DNA from: Firmicutes bacterium UBA5010
GTDB lineage: Bacteria; Bacillota; Clostridia; Tissierellales; Sedimentibacteraceae
NCBI GenBank assembly: GCA_002396645.1
Contig: DGYI01000017.1
Span: 1-60,953, forward strand
Reading direction: 5' to 3'
Length of the DNA: 60,953 nt
The notes beneath the pieces were generated by a model that did no database searches, was not told the DNA's origin, and saw only the letters and a list, made by a program, of their open reading frames with translations. This document shows, one piece after another, positions 24,603 to 34,071 of the stretch. A program made the position numbers and the translations under genes. Position 1 is the stretch's first letter. Each line of letters begins with the position of its first letter.

Positions 24603-25406
24603 TTACAGCAACTTATCCTTTATAACATTCCAATAATTAAACTCACCAATTGTCAACTGCTTTATTGTTTTTCCTGATGTAAAGAAAATTATCGAATTTA
24701 TATGTTCAAATTCATAGCATATACCGTCAACAACCAATGTCAGCTCATAATCGTCTATACCACCCTCCGGAATTATTTTCACTTCAAATTCCGGCGGCAC
24801 AATCAAACTGCTGCTTAAGCATCTGTATGCACTTGAGATAAGAGGCGCGAGAGGCATTATTTGAAGAGTCTTTAATGACGGATATACTAAAGCTCCTCCT
24901 GCAGAGTAATTATAAGCCGAGCTGCCTAGCGGAGATGAGATTATAACTCCGTCACCGCTGATTGTCTGCAAGAAATTGTCATTAAAATACATATTAAGAT
25001 GTGCGGTTTTCATATCATGTCTTTTTATTGCAACATCATTTACCGCATATGTAGTGAAAACTGAATTTTTACCATGAACTATACATTCAATTATATTTAT
25101 TTCATTAATTTGATACCTTGCATCCTTGTATTGCTGAACAAAATTTTCTATATTATCAGGAGTAATCTCAGGAAAAAAACCTAAAGTTCCTGTATTTATG
25201 CCTATAAACGGTATCTGTGAGAATCTGCTTGTTCTTACTGCATGCAAAAATGCTCCGTCACCGCCGATACTTATATTAAGTTCCGCATTTTCGTTAAAAC
25301 CTTCATATGGAGTAAAACCCTCAGCTTTTAATATTTTTATTAAATTCTCAGTAATAGTCTTTGAATAGCTTTCTAAATTTGGCAAACAATTTATTATTCT
25401 TTCCAT
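24603..25406 (-). CDS. nadK: NAD kinase
   Basis: ATP- or polyphosphate-dependent phosphorylation of NAD to NADP in the cytoplasm. The 267 residues carry the GGDG motif (ISIGGDGAFLHAVR, 48-51), GINTGTLGFFPE and the conserved substrate-binding stretch SPLGSSAYNYSAGGALVYP. Length is typical of Gram-positive NadK (about 265-290). It is transcribed towards the fold-back element, which may contain or replace its terminator. Upstream is the divergent pseudouridine synthase gene. The asparagine/tyrosine pair in AYNYSAGG is standard. Confidence 0.93.
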   Translation of the reverse strand: MERIINCLPNLESYSKTITENLIKILKAEGFTPYEGFNENAELNISIGGDGAFLHAVRTSRFSQIPFIGINTGTLGFFPEITPDNIENFVQQYKDARYQINEINIIECIVHGKNSVFTTYAVNDVAIKRHDMKTAHLNMYFNDNFLQTISGDGVIISSPLGSSAYNYSAGGALVYPSLKTLQIMPLAPLISSAYRCLSSSLIVPPEFEVKIIPEGGIDDYELTLVVDGICYEFEHINSIIFFTSGKTIKQLTIGEFNYWNVIKDKLL

Positions 25407-25516
25407 AATGAATACTTATCCTCTTTACATAAAGGTATTTTTATATTATATTATAACATAGTATCGGATTTCCGATTTATTGGAATCTTAAAGTTTTATA
25501 TTATAGGAGCAGTTTA

Positions 25517-26425
25517 ATGAGCGAGAATATAGATTTTGATAATTGTCTTAACTATACAATACAAGAAAATGATAAAAGTGTAAAGGAAATATTACTCGAT
25601 GAGTTAAATTTTTCGAGAAGACTTACAGTTAAACTCGAAGAAAACGGAAAAGTATTTCTTAACGGAAAACCTGTAAGACTTAAAAAAAGAGTGTATATAG
25701 ATGATGTTTTAACCATTTATTTTGAAGATGACAATAAAGATGAGTATGACCCTGTAAACATACCCATTAAGATTTTATATGAGGATGAGAGTATGCTTAT
25801 AGTTGATAAGCCTCCGTTTATGGTTGTTCATCCTACTAAATCACATTTTAACGATACACTTGCAAACGGAGTCAGATTCTATTATGATTCAAAAAATATA
25901 AAGAGCAAAATACGCCTTGTAAACAGACTTGACATGAATACCTCCGGCATAGTTATAATTGCTAAAAACTCCTTTATTCACAATGAATTATCCAAGCAGA
26001 TGAAAGAAAATATCGTAGAAAAGTATTACTATGCAATAGCCGAAGGAACAATAATTCAGGATAAAGGAACAATTAACGCACCTATAGCAAGGCTTAATCC
26101 CGATGATATTATCAGAACAGTAGATTCGTCAGGAAAAGAGTGCATAACTCATTATGAAGTTATAGATAGATTTGATGATATAACACTTTTAAGGCTTAAA
26201 CTTGAAACCGGAAGAACACATCAAATCAGAGTTCATCTGAAGCATATCAGACATCCTATTATAGGAGACAGCTTATATAACAAAGAAAGCAGCTTAATTA
26301 ACAGGCAGGCACTGCATTGCAGCGAGATGAGCTTTATTCATCCTATAACAAAGAAAACTGTGAGGGTAACTTCCGATTTGCCAGAGGACTTTAAAAAATT
26401 GATAATAATAGGGAGAAAAATTTAA
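25517..26425 (+). CDS. RluA-family pseudouridine synthase
   Basis: RNA pseudouridine synthase of 302 residues. An S4-like N-terminal part (about 15-75; LLDELNFSRRLTVKLEENGKVFLNG) precedes the catalytic domain with LIVDKPPFMVVHP, the catalytic-Asp motif RLVNRLDMNTSGIVIIAKN (Asp in RLD) and the C-terminal LKLETGRTHQIRVHLKHI. The RluA family modifies 23S rRNA or tRNA (family knowledge); which base is modified cannot be told. It is separated by one base from the asparaginase gene, so the two are co-translated. GGAGC precedes ATG 25517. Confidence 0.92.
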   Translation: MSENIDFDNCLNYTIQENDKSVKEILLDELNFSRRLTVKLEENGKVFLNGKPVRLKKRVYIDDVLTIYFEDDNKDEYDPVNIPIKILYEDESMLIVDKPPFMVVHPTKSHFNDTLANGVRFYYDSKNIKSKIRLVNRLDMNTSGIVIIAKNSFIHNELSKQMKENIVEKYYYAIAEGTIIQDKGTINAPIARLNPDDIIRTVDSSGKECITHYEVIDRFDDITLLRLKLETGRTHQIRVHLKHIRHPIIGDSLYNKESSLINRQALHCSEMSFIHPITKKTVRVTSDLPEDFKKLIIIGRKI

Positions 26426-26426
26426 A

Positions 26427-27425
26427 ATGAAAAAAATCTTATTTATTGCAACAGGCGGAACAATAGCTTCAAAAAACAGCGGAGAAGGTTTAGCTCCGGC
26501 TATATCACCGGATGAGCTGCTGTCATATATACCGGAGATTAAAGAATTATGCAATATAGATACAATACAGGTTTTAAATATTGACAGTACCAATATTCAG
26601 CCGGAATATTGGCTTTTAATGGTTAATGCCATAAATGAAAACTATAAAAACTACGACGGATTTGTTATATCTCACGGTACCGATACGATGGCATATACCT
26701 CAGCTGCACTGTCTTATCTTATTCAGAATTTAGACAAGCCGATTATTATAACAGGCTCACAAAAGCCTATAGATGATCTGGCAACAGATGCTAAGAAAAA
26801 CTTAATTGACAGCTTCAGATTTGCAGTTGAAGATAATGTAAAAGGAATATTTGTTGTATTTGACGGAAAAGCTATAATAGGGACAAGAGCAAGAAAAACA
26901 CGCTCCAAGAGCTACAGCGCATTTGAAAGTATCAATTTTCCGTATGCGGCGCATATAGATAATTATAGGATTACAAGATTTACCAAATCCGATAATATAA
27001 AAGATGAGCTTAAATTTTATAAAGAAATTTATCCGAGTATTTTCCTGCTCAAGCTTGTACCGGGAATGGAACCGGATGTGCTTGATTATATCGGTGAAAA
27101 ATATGAGGGCATTGTTATTGAAAGCTATGGAGTCGGAGGTATTCCGTTTAATGATAGAAGAAACTTTTTAACTAAGCTCGGAAACCTCACCAGCAAAGGG
27201 AAAATAGTAGTTATCGCTACACAAGTTGCACTCGAAGGAAGCGATATGGGAGTATATGAAGTAGGTATGAAAGCACTTAAAAGCTACTCAGTACTTCAAG
27301 CATATGATATGACAATTGAGGCTGCTGTTACAAAGCTTATGTGGATTCTATCACAGACAAAAAGTTTTGGCGAGGTTAAGGAAATGTTTTACAGAAAAAT
27401 CAATGATGATATACTAATAGATTAA
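26427..27425 (+). CDS. Type I L-asparaginase
   Basis: Cytoplasmic L-asparagine amidohydrolase of 332 residues, producing aspartate and ammonia. Both threonine motifs are present: ATGGTIASKNSGEGLAP (first catalytic Thr) and ISHGTDTMAYTSAALSYL (second Thr, Asp). The catalytic Lys lies in TDAKKNL. No signal peptide, as expected for the AnsA type. C-terminal YGVGGIPFNDRRNF and ATQVALEGSDMGVYEVG are family features. It starts one base after the pseudouridine synthase gene and is followed by the PHP gene after 73 bases, so it may be part of a three-gene unit. Confidence 0.92.
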   Translation: MKKILFIATGGTIASKNSGEGLAPAISPDELLSYIPEIKELCNIDTIQVLNIDSTNIQPEYWLLMVNAINENYKNYDGFVISHGTDTMAYTSAALSYLIQNLDKPIIITGSQKPIDDLATDAKKNLIDSFRFAVEDNVKGIFVVFDGKAIIGTRARKTRSKSYSAFESINFPYAAHIDNYRITRFTKSDNIKDELKFYKEIYPSIFLLKLVPGMEPDVLDYIGEKYEGIVIESYGVGGIPFNDRRNFLTKLGNLTSKGKIVVIATQVALEGSDMGVYEVGMKALKSYSVLQAYDMTIEAAVTKLMWILSQTKSFGEVKEMFYRKINDDILID

Positions 27426-27498
27426 ACAGATAAATAATATTTGACGATACTACTAATAATATTCAATATTATTAATAAATTATCAGCAAGAGGTGATT

Positions 27499-28317
27499 AT
27501 GTTAAAAACGGATTTGCATATACACACTAATGTTTCGGACGGAACTTGGAATGTATTTGAGCTTAAAGAAAAGCTCAAGGAAAATGATATAAAAATATTT
27601 TCTATTACCGATCATGACGATATAGGAAGTATAGAAGCTATGTCTGATATATTAAGACCCTCAGATGATTTGAGGTTTCTTAGAGGTGTAGAGGTCACGG
27701 CAAGCTATGACAGCAAGGAATATCATTTTACCTTGTACAATTATGATATAAAAAATAAAGGATTACTTGAATTTTTGCATTGGACCAGAGCCCTAAGACT
27801 TGATTACAATGACAGATTTATAAAATATATGTCGACATTTCATGAAAGTGTAACATTCAAGGATTTTCTTGAATATAAAAACGACAGTTCAAAAGGCGGC
27901 TGGAAATCTTCCAATTATCTAATTGATAAAAATATACACAAAAGTATGGCAGAGCACTTTGAGGATATAAAAAAATCGGGATTGACAATAACTTTCAAAT
28001 CTCCGGAAGAAGTAATAAATATCTGTAAAAAAAGCGGAGGATATATTTTTTTGGCACATCCTTCATATCATTACAGAGAAACTGCGATGCCTGCTGAAGA
28101 GTTAAAATTTTGGCTGGAGCTTGGAATTGACGGCGTAGAATGCTATACGCCTTATAATGATAAGAATCAATCAGAATATTACAAAGAATTTTGTGACAAA
28201 AATAATTTAATGATATCGGGCGGCTCAGATTGTCACGGTGACTTTATTAAGGAAAGAAAGATAGGTATTCCGAATATAAATTTAAGTGATTTGAGAATTG
28301 GAAAATTACTCGACTAA
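27499..28317 (+). CDS. PHP-domain phosphoesterase
   Basis: Metal-dependent phosphoesterase of 272 residues in the PHP family. Metal ligands are visible in LKTDLHIHTNVSDG, FSITDHDDIGS, RGVEVTASY, FLAHPSYHY and the C-terminal SGGSDCHGD. This subgroup includes RNase AM/YciV-like 3',5'-nucleotide phosphatases; the exact substrate is not certain. ATG 27499 is chosen over the GTG at 27493 because AGAGGTG forms the ribosome site. It is the last gene before the FMN riboswitch unit. Confidence 0.85.
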   Translation: MLKTDLHIHTNVSDGTWNVFELKEKLKENDIKIFSITDHDDIGSIEAMSDILRPSDDLRFLRGVEVTASYDSKEYHFTLYNYDIKNKGLLEFLHWTRALRLDYNDRFIKYMSTFHESVTFKDFLEYKNDSSKGGWKSSNYLIDKNIHKSMAEHFEDIKKSGLTITFKSPEEVINICKKSGGYIFLAHPSYHYRETAMPAEELKFWLELGIDGVECYTPYNDKNQSEYYKEFCDKNNLMISGGSDCHGDFIKERKIGIPNINLSDLRIGKLLD

Positions 28318-28388
28318 AATATAATATATGGTTTTTTAAAATTTTTTCTTTACAAAAAAATATATAATGTTATAATGATAATGTAATA

Positions 28389-28495
28389 TCTTCAGGGCAG
28401 GGTGAAAGTCCCGACCGGCAGTTACAGTCTGCGAGCCGAAAGGTTGAATTGGTGAAATTCCAATACCGACAGTAAAGTCTGGATGGTAGAGGATT
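28389..28495 (+). ncRNA. FMN riboswitch (RFN element)
   Basis: Conserved RFN blocks appear in order: TCTTCAGGGCAGGGTGAAA, CCCGACCGGC, GCGAGCC, GGTGAAATTCCAATACCGAC and AGTCTGGATGG. It binds flavin mononucleotide and precedes the riboflavin transporter gene ribU. The expression platform is the terminator at 28539-28562. Confidence 0.95.
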
Positions 28496-28538
28496 ATATA
28501 CGCGTACATTTATTGTGCATATTCTATCGAAATAATAG

Positions 28539-28562
28539 CCTCTGAGGATCTCAGAGGTTTTT
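28539..28562 (+). terminator. Riboswitch-controlled terminator before ribU
   Basis: CCTCTGAG (28539-28546) pairs with CTCAGAGG (28550-28557) over loop GAT and is followed by T-rich sequence. FMN binding would favour this stem, by analogy with known RFN switches. Confidence 0.8.
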
Positions 28563-28603
28563 ATATACCTCTGAAATTCTTATAATTTGGAGGAAGAAGA
28601 AAG

Positions 28604-29215
28604 ATGAAACAAGAAGCAAATTTACAAAGAAAATTCAGCACAAAAACCTTGGCAAAAATCGGGGTGTTATCTGCTGTGGCAGGAGTTGTCATGTTGTTAG
28701 AGACTCCGTTGCCTTTTGCACCAAGCTTTTATAAGCTTGATCTTAGTGAGGTGCCTGTATTGGTAGGAGCATTCGCTTTAGGACCTGTGGCGGGAGCCGT
28801 AATTGAGCTTATAAAAATCTTACTTAATTTTGTTTTAAACGGAACGATAACCGGAGGAATAGGAGAGCTGGGTAATTTTTTGATAGGCTGTTCCTTAGTA
28901 GTACCGGCATCAATGATTTACAGAAAAAACAAGAATTTTAAAAACGCTGTAATTGGTCTTGCAACAGGGATAATTTCCTTATGTATAATCGGTTCATTGC
29001 TCAACTATTATGTTTTACTGCCTGCATATTCAACTGCTTTGGGAGCACCGCTTCAGGCCTTTGTAGATATGGGCAATGTGGTAAACAAGCATATCGTTGA
29101 TGTGAAAACATTAATTTTGTACGCTGTACTGCCATTTAATCTCTTTAAAGGTATAATAGTTTCTGCGATAACAATGCTGATATACAAAAGACTATCTCCT
29201 ATATTGCACAAATAA
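28604..29215 (+). CDS. ribU: Riboflavin ECF transporter S component
   Basis: Membrane substrate-binding subunit of the energy-coupling-factor riboflavin importer, 203 residues with about six hydrophobic segments. Typical features are LDLSEVPVLVGAFALGPVAGAVIELIK (S-component core) and the N-terminal Ala/Gly-rich first helix that contacts the T subunit. The FMN riboswitch directly upstream makes the riboflavin assignment firm. The shared EcfA/EcfT module is not in the window. GGAGGAAG lies before ATG 28604. Confidence 0.94.
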   Translation: MKQEANLQRKFSTKTLAKIGVLSAVAGVVMLLETPLPFAPSFYKLDLSEVPVLVGAFALGPVAGAVIELIKILLNFVLNGTITGGIGELGNFLIGCSLVVPASMIYRKNKNFKNAVIGLATGIISLCIIGSLLNYYVLLPAYSTALGAPLQAFVDMGNVVNKHIVDVKTLILYAVLPFNLFKGIIVSAITMLIYKRLSPILHK

Positions 29216-29326
29216 TTATTAAAAATAACAGGACAAAAGCTTAAAAGTCTGAAATAAACGAAAACAAAAAATGAGTACCGGCTCAATAGTTTGGGAGTTT
29301 TGTGTATTCTGTTCATGGAGGTAATG

Positions 29327-30217
29327 ATGGATTTTAAATTATGGCTAAATAATAAAGTTGAGATTGTAGAGAAGGCACTCAAAGACAATTTTGTCAGAAA
29401 TGAAAACAGACAAAAATTGATATATGATGCTATGGAATATAGTTTGTTTGCCGGAGGTAAAAGATTAAGATCGGTTATAATGCTGGGGGTTAATGAAATT
29501 TTCAGCAATGATTACAAATCTGTACTTCCTTTTGCTTGTGCAATGGAAATGATACATACATATTCCTTGATACATGACGATTTACCCTCTATGGATAACG
29601 ATGATTACAGAAGAGGAAAATTATCTAACCATAAAAAATTCGGAGAGGCAGCAGCCATACTTGCCGGTGACGGTCTTTTAAACATGGCATTTGAAGTGAT
29701 GTCAAGGGAAAGCCTAAAGTTTGATACAGATAAAGAATTGCTTCTTAAAGCCATTAGCATAATAGCAGAGTCATCTGGCTCGGAAGGTATGATAGGCGGA
29801 CAGATTGTAGATATGTTTTGCGAAGAAAGTATAAATGATATATCCGATCTTGAATATCTTCAAAAACATAAGACAGGTGCTATAATAAAATCCAGTGCTG
29901 CAGTAGGAGCTCTTTTGGGAGGCGCTTCGGAAACAGAGCTAAAAACCATAGAAAAGTTCGCTGATAATTTAGGCCTTGCTTTCCAAATACAAGATGACAT
30001 ACTTGACGTCGAAGGAAGTGCTGAGAAGCTTGGCAAACCGGTAGGCAGTGATGAGAGTAACAACAAAAAAACATACGTGTCCATGCTCGGACTTGAAGAA
30101 GCAAAGAAGCTTCAGAAAAAATTGACAAACGAAGCAATAGAAGCATTAGGAATTTTCGATGAAAAATCGGAAATGCTTATTGAATTGTGCAAATACTTGC
30201 TCGTTCGTGAAAAATAA
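29327..30217 (+). CDS. ispA: Polyprenyl (farnesyl-type) diphosphate synthase
   Basis: Condenses isopentenyl diphosphate with allylic diphosphates to give farnesyl or geranylgeranyl diphosphate. The 296 residues contain both Asp-rich motifs: DDLPSMDNDDYRRG (first, with the two-residue insertion typical of bacterial FPP synthase) and QIQDDILDVEG (second). AGGKRLRSVIM supplies the basic substrate-binding residues. Start 29327 is the second of two adjacent ATGs, with GGAGG 5 bases before. Product chain length cannot be settled by eye. A bidirectional terminator follows. Confidence 0.9.
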   Translation: MDFKLWLNNKVEIVEKALKDNFVRNENRQKLIYDAMEYSLFAGGKRLRSVIMLGVNEIFSNDYKSVLPFACAMEMIHTYSLIHDDLPSMDNDDYRRGKLSNHKKFGEAAAILAGDGLLNMAFEVMSRESLKFDTDKELLLKAISIIAESSGSEGMIGGQIVDMFCEESINDISDLEYLQKHKTGAIIKSSAAVGALLGGASETELKTIEKFADNLGLAFQIQDDILDVEGSAEKLGKPVGSDESNNKKTYVSMLGLEEAKKLQKKLTNEAIEALGIFDEKSEMLIELCKYLLVREK

Positions 30218-30244
30218 AAATATTAAATATAGCTTGCTACGATA

Positions 30245-30297
30245 AAAAAGGACTGTTGTAATATGCATATAACCTTGCATTTACAGCAGCCTTTTTA
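30245..30297. terminator. Bidirectional intrinsic terminator
   Basis: A stem of about 16 bp with one mismatch: AAAAAGGACTGTTGTAA against TTACAGCAGCCTTTTT. It lies between ispA (+) and the hydrolase gene (-). Confidence 0.8.
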
Positions 30298-30305
30298 TTT
30301 TTAAA

Positions 30306-31337
30306 TTATAAATTTTCCATTAATATTCTGACAAACTCGTCTGTTTTCTCCAAATGACATGAATGTGCTGTGTCTTTTATCAAAAATTCCGAATAGCTTC
30401 CGCCATTTGCCTTATATTTTTCAAGAACATACTTTGTTTGGCTCACCATTGGCTGAACAGGAAACTTATCTTCTCCCGGATAATGGGGCAAAATACCTAG
30501 CTTACCCAAATAAGCCAAGTCAGAAAATGATGTGTCGCTTACTATAATATCACTGTCACCTTTAAACCATAATATATGCGGTTTGTTTGGAATATCTGCG
30601 ATATTGCTTACATTTGCATACTGTGGGGACAATGCGTTGTTAATTCCTCTTGTACCCGGAAGTGCAAACGGGAATTTCATACTTGGCTTATAATCTCCGG
30701 GATAATAGTCCTCGCCTAATCTCATATCAAGAATTTCATCTACAAAAACATCCTCTAATTCTTTGTCCAGCTTAAATCCGGCTTTAAAATAAGTCTTATA
30801 CATAACATCTCTTACTGTGTTCGGTGCATCTGAACGGTCTTTATCTGTCAATGATTTTATAAAATCCGGATTGGCAAATCCGTTAGAACCGCCTATTCCA
30901 TCCTCTCCTGCAAGCTTTCCGTCCTCATCATAAGTACCACCGAATCCGAAAGGAGACATAGGGCTTATAAGTATGAGATTAGTAAGCTTTTCAGGGTGAA
31001 GAGTTACATATTTCATAGCTACGCCTCCGCCAAGTGACCAGCCCAGCAAGGCAAATCTGTCTATACCTAATTCGGATACAAAAGCATCTATATCCTCACT
31101 CCAATCAAAAAGACCGGTTTCGGCACTCACGGGACTTGCTTCAGTCTGACCATATCCGTTTAAATCAAGGGCTATGACATCATAGCTGTCTTGAAGCTTA
31201 TCCATTAAAGGAATATAAAAAGCAGAGCCTGAAACATTTCCGTGAATAAGAATCAGCTTAGGATTTTTGGGATTTCCCTTTCTCAAATACGCTGTTTTTC
31301 TGCGGGGTGTTTGTAAAAATTGCTTTTCAACTTTCAT
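30306..31337 (-). CDS. Alpha/beta-hydrolase
   Basis: Cytoplasmic alpha/beta-hydrolase of 343 residues with oxyanion motif LIHGNVSGS, nucleophile elbow GWSLGGG (Ser101) and C-terminal catalytic His in DTAHSCHL. A long lid (about 125-240) separates core and C-terminus. The substrate is unknown; esters or thioesters are plausible because it follows the MaoC hydratase gene and both lie under one FadR-like operator. The start at 31337 is set by GGAGG in ATGGAGGTATCTATG; the frame from 31349 would begin before this site. Confidence 0.82.
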   Translation of the reverse strand: MKVEKQFLQTPRRKTAYLRKGNPKNPKLILIHGNVSGSAFYIPLMDKLQDSYDVIALDLNGYGQTEASPVSAETGLFDWSEDIDAFVSELGIDRFALLGWSLGGGVAMKYVTLHPEKLTNLILISPMSPFGFGGTYDEDGKLAGEDGIGGSNGFANPDFIKSLTDKDRSDAPNTVRDVMYKTYFKAGFKLDKELEDVFVDEILDMRLGEDYYPGDYKPSMKFPFALPGTRGINNALSPQYANVSNIADIPNKPHILWFKGDSDIIVSDTSFSDLAYLGKLGILPHYPGEDKFPVQPMVSQTKYVLEKYKANGGSYSEFLIKDTAHSCHLEKTDEFVRILMENL

Positions 31338-31427
31338 AGATACCTCCATAGTCTCAAATAAAATTTGGGACTTATTTAATTATTTATTTTACTTTATATT
31401 ATTTCAAAGTACAATGCAAATTATAAA

Positions 31428-31844
31428 TTATCTGGCAGGCATTAATTTCGCAAAGCCTTTTATAACAATATCTTTGTTCTGATTTGAAGCTATTGTTTCC
31501 AATGTAACACGATTTTTTTCAATATCAATTTCTGTAACGGTAACAGTTGCTGTAATAGTATCATCAAGATATACAGGCTTAATAAATTTCATTTCCTGAC
31601 CTGCATATATAGCTCCCTCACCGGGAAGCTGTGTGCCTAAAACCGTGGAAAACAACGAAGCGACAAGCATTCCATGCGCTATTCTATCCTTAAATATTGT
31701 ATCTTTGGCAAACTCTCTATTGATATGTACAGGATTGAAATCTCCGGTAATTCCTGCAAATATTTTTATGTCGGAATCAGTTATTGTTTTAGAAAATGAA
31801 GCAGTATCGCCTATTTTTATTTCGTTTATGGTTTTTCCTTTCAT
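31428..31844 (-). CDS. MaoC-like (R)-specific enoyl-CoA hydratase
   Basis: Hotdog-fold hydratase of 138 residues. The catalytic dyad Asp35 and His40 is in ITGDFNPVH, the PhaJ signature. IAHGMLVASLFSTVLG and PGEGAIYAGQEMKF complete the family pattern. It would hydrate trans-2-enoyl-CoA to (R)-3-hydroxyacyl-CoA. The gene is divergent from the thiolase operon and has a promoter with an operator of the same palindromic family, so hydration, dehydrogenation and thiolysis would be switched together. It is followed by the hydrolase gene after 90 bases. Confidence 0.88.
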   Translation of the reverse strand: MKGKTINEIKIGDTASFSKTITDSDIKIFAGITGDFNPVHINREFAKDTIFKDRIAHGMLVASLFSTVLGTQLPGEGAIYAGQEMKFIKPVYLDDTITATVTVTEIDIEKNRVTLETIASNQNKDIVIKGFAKLMPAR

Positions 31845-31889
31845 TGATTACACCTCATATCTTATATCTTATTTTTATAAATATAAAAT

Positions 31890-31938
31890 ACGAATCACTA
31901 TTCATATTTATGTTAATATTTTGTTAAAAGAAAGTCAA
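31890..31938 (-). promoter_or_regulatory. MaoC promoter with FadR-like operator
   Basis: Minus strand: TTGACT (31938-31933), 17 bases, TAACAT (31915-31910). Operator ACGAATCACTATTCAT (31890-31905) starts 4 bases past the -10 box and covers the expected start site. It is one base short of a perfect 6-4-6 palindrome. Confidence 0.7.
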
Positions 31939-32017
31939 GCTTTTTATAAAAATGAAAAACATAACTTATAAAAACCTTGAAATTTAAATAAAAATTTTAG
32001 ACATATAAAAATAGCTA

Positions 32018-32072
32018 TTGACAAAATAATTTTTTTGATGTATCTTAAAATAAAAGATGAATCACTATTCAT
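32018..32072 (+). promoter_or_regulatory. Thiolase operon promoter with FadR-like operator
   Basis: TTGACA (32018-32023), 17 bases, TATCTT (32041-32046). The palindrome ATGAATCACTATTCAT (32057-32072) sits just after the predicted start site, a repressor position. It resembles the known Bacillus subtilis FadR site TGAATGANTANTCATTCA. Confidence 0.72.
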
Positions 32073-32097
32073 ATTATATTTTGAAAAGAGGTTTTGT

Positions 32098-33306
32098 ATG
32101 AAAAAAGTATATATAGTAGGAGCTAAAAGAACAGCAATCGGCAGTTTTTTAGGATTATTGAAAAATACACATCCTGCCGATATGGGAAGCAGTGTTGTAA
32201 AAGCCTTATTGGATGAGGCAAATATAAAACCTGAGCAAGTAGACGAGTTAATTTGCGGAAATATATTAAGTGCAGGCTTGGGGCAGGATATTGGAAGACA
32301 AGTAGCTGTAAAAAGCTCTATACCTGTAGAAAAATGTGCATATAGCTTGAATATGCTCTGCGGAAGCGGCATGAAGGCGGTTATGAACGGAGTATCCGCT
32401 ATTCAAAACTCGGAAGCAGATATTATAGTTGCAGGTGGAGTTGAAAACATGAGTGCTGCACCGATGCTTCTGCCAAAGGAAGTCAGAAGCGGAGTAAAGA
32501 TGGGTGCTATAAATATAGTTGATCATATGATATACGATGCGTTGACAGACGCTTTTGACGGTATACACATGGGCATAACTGCCGAGAATATAGCAGCTAA
32601 ATACGGTATAACCAGAGAAGAACAGGATGAATTTGCCTATAATTCTCAAAAGAAAGCCGTTAAAGCAATAGAAGAAGGAAAATTCAAAGAAGAGATTATT
32701 CCGATAGAAGTCAGGGCAGGAAGAGAAACTGTGATATTTGAACAGGACGAATACCCTAATCGTTCTACAAATTTAGAGAAGCTTTCTAAACTGAAACCGG
32801 CATTTTTAAAGGATGGTACCGTAACAGCAGGAAACGCTTCCGGGATAAATGACGGAGCATCATTCGTGATATTGGCAAGTGAAGATGCTGTAAGAAAGTA
32901 TAATTTAAAACCGATAGCAGAGCTTATCGGAACAGGTCAGGCAGGGGTTAATCCGAATGTTATGGGACTTGGGCCTACACCTGCTATAAGAAAAGCACTT
33001 GATAATGCAAATATTAAACTTTCTGATATAGAATTGGTGGAATTAAACGAAGCGTTTGCAGCTCAAAGCCTTGGCGTAATAAAAGAGCTGATAAATGAAC
33101 ATAACATAGATAAAGAAGAATTTATGAATAAAACAAATGTAAACGGCGGTGCAATAGCTTTGGGACATCCTGTCGGAGCAAGCGGAAATCGTATTATAGT
33201 AACACTTATTCATGAAATGAAAAAAAGAAAATTGACATACGGACTTGCATCGCTTTGTATAGGCGGAGGAATGGGTACAGCCGTAATCGTTAAAATGTGC
33301 GATTAA
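32098..33306 (+). CDS. Acetyl-CoA acetyltransferase (thiolase)
   Basis: Thiolase of 402 residues, cleaving 3-ketoacyl-CoA to acetyl-CoA in beta-oxidation, or condensing acetyl-CoA. The nucleophile Cys88 is in LNMLCGSGMKAV, the His motif is NVNGGAIALGHPVGASG, and the second Cys is in ASLCIGGGMGTAVIV. NASGINDGAS is also typical. Start 32098 has AGAGG upstream; the longer frame from 32035 would run through the operator and is excluded. It is the first of ten plus-strand genes with gaps of 62 bases or less, ending with the Liv transporter, so a single long operon is likely. Confidence 0.93.
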   Translation: MKKVYIVGAKRTAIGSFLGLLKNTHPADMGSSVVKALLDEANIKPEQVDELICGNILSAGLGQDIGRQVAVKSSIPVEKCAYSLNMLCGSGMKAVMNGVSAIQNSEADIIVAGGVENMSAAPMLLPKEVRSGVKMGAINIVDHMIYDALTDAFDGIHMGITAENIAAKYGITREEQDEFAYNSQKKAVKAIEEGKFKEEIIPIEVRAGRETVIFEQDEYPNRSTNLEKLSKLKPAFLKDGTVTAGNASGINDGASFVILASEDAVRKYNLKPIAELIGTGQAGVNPNVMGLGPTPAIRKALDNANIKLSDIELVELNEAFAAQSLGVIKELINEHNIDKEEFMNKTNVNGGAIALGHPVGASGNRIIVTLIHEMKKRKLTYGLASLCIGGGMGTAVIVKMCD

Positions 33307-33332
33307 ATCTAAATATTTCGGAGGAAAATTAA

Positions 33333-34052
33333 ATGAGATTAAATGGTAAACTGGCAATTATTACAGGAGCGGCGAGAGGCTTAGGCGGAGAAATGGCACA
33401 GCTTTTTGCACGGGAAGGTGCGAAAGTCATAGCTGCCGACATGATGGAATTAAGCTATGAAGCTGAAAATGTTGAACACTTTAAACTAAATGTTACAGAT
33501 ACAAAAAACTGTGAAGAGTTATTTGACTATGCTGTTGAGAAATACGGGAAAATAGATATCCTTGTAAATAATGCAGGTATAACAAGAGATACTATGACAA
33601 AAAAAATGACAGATGAGCAATGGGACTTAGTTATAGATGTAAATCTAAAAGGTGTGTTTAATTTGACAAGATTGGTAGGACCACATATGCAGTCTAATGG
33701 CGGCGGAAGCATAATCAGTATATCAAGCGTTGTAGGTGTCTTCGGAAATATAGGTCAGGCAAATTATGCAGCTACTAAAGCCGGAATTATAGGATTGACA
33801 AAGACATGGGCAAAGGAATTCGGTATGAAGAATGGAAATGTACGCGTAAACTGCATAGCTCCGGGATATACTATGACAGATATACTAAAGACCGTACCTC
33901 AAGATCTGCTTGACAAATTTGCAACTATGACTATGCTGGGCAGACTTGGACAGCCTATAGAAATAGCAAACGCAGCATTGTTTTTAGCAAGTGACGAAGC
34001 AAGCTATGTTACAGGTCAAACTTTACAGGTTGACGGAGGAATGAGATTATAA
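33333..34052 (+). CDS. SDR-family 3-oxoacyl reductase/3-hydroxyacyl-CoA dehydrogenase
   Basis: Short-chain dehydrogenase of 239 residues with the Rossmann motif TGAARGLGGEM, NNAG (79-82) and the catalytic residues Ser132, Tyr145 and Lys149 (SISSVVGVFG..., YAATK). The sequence is FabG/PhaB-like. Next to a thiolase and an (R)-hydratase of the same regulon, it more likely oxidises or reduces (R)-3-hydroxyacyl-CoA than works in fatty acid synthesis (inference). The acidic position after the second strand (AADMMEL) leaves NAD versus NADP preference open. Confidence 0.88.
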   Translation: MRLNGKLAIITGAARGLGGEMAQLFAREGAKVIAADMMELSYEAENVEHFKLNVTDTKNCEELFDYAVEKYGKIDILVNNAGITRDTMTKKMTDEQWDLVIDVNLKGVFNLTRLVGPHMQSNGGGSIISISSVVGVFGNIGQANYAATKAGIIGLTKTWAKEFGMKNGNVRVNCIAPGYTMTDILKTVPQDLLDKFATMTMLGRLGQPIEIANAALFLASDEASYVTGQTLQVDGGMRL

Positions 34053-34071
34053 ACTTAACAGGAGGACTGAG

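Noticed and set aside
32266..32649. Minus-strand frame of 127 codons inside the thiolase gene
   Set aside because: It has no initiation signals and is antisense to strongly conserved thiolase sequence.
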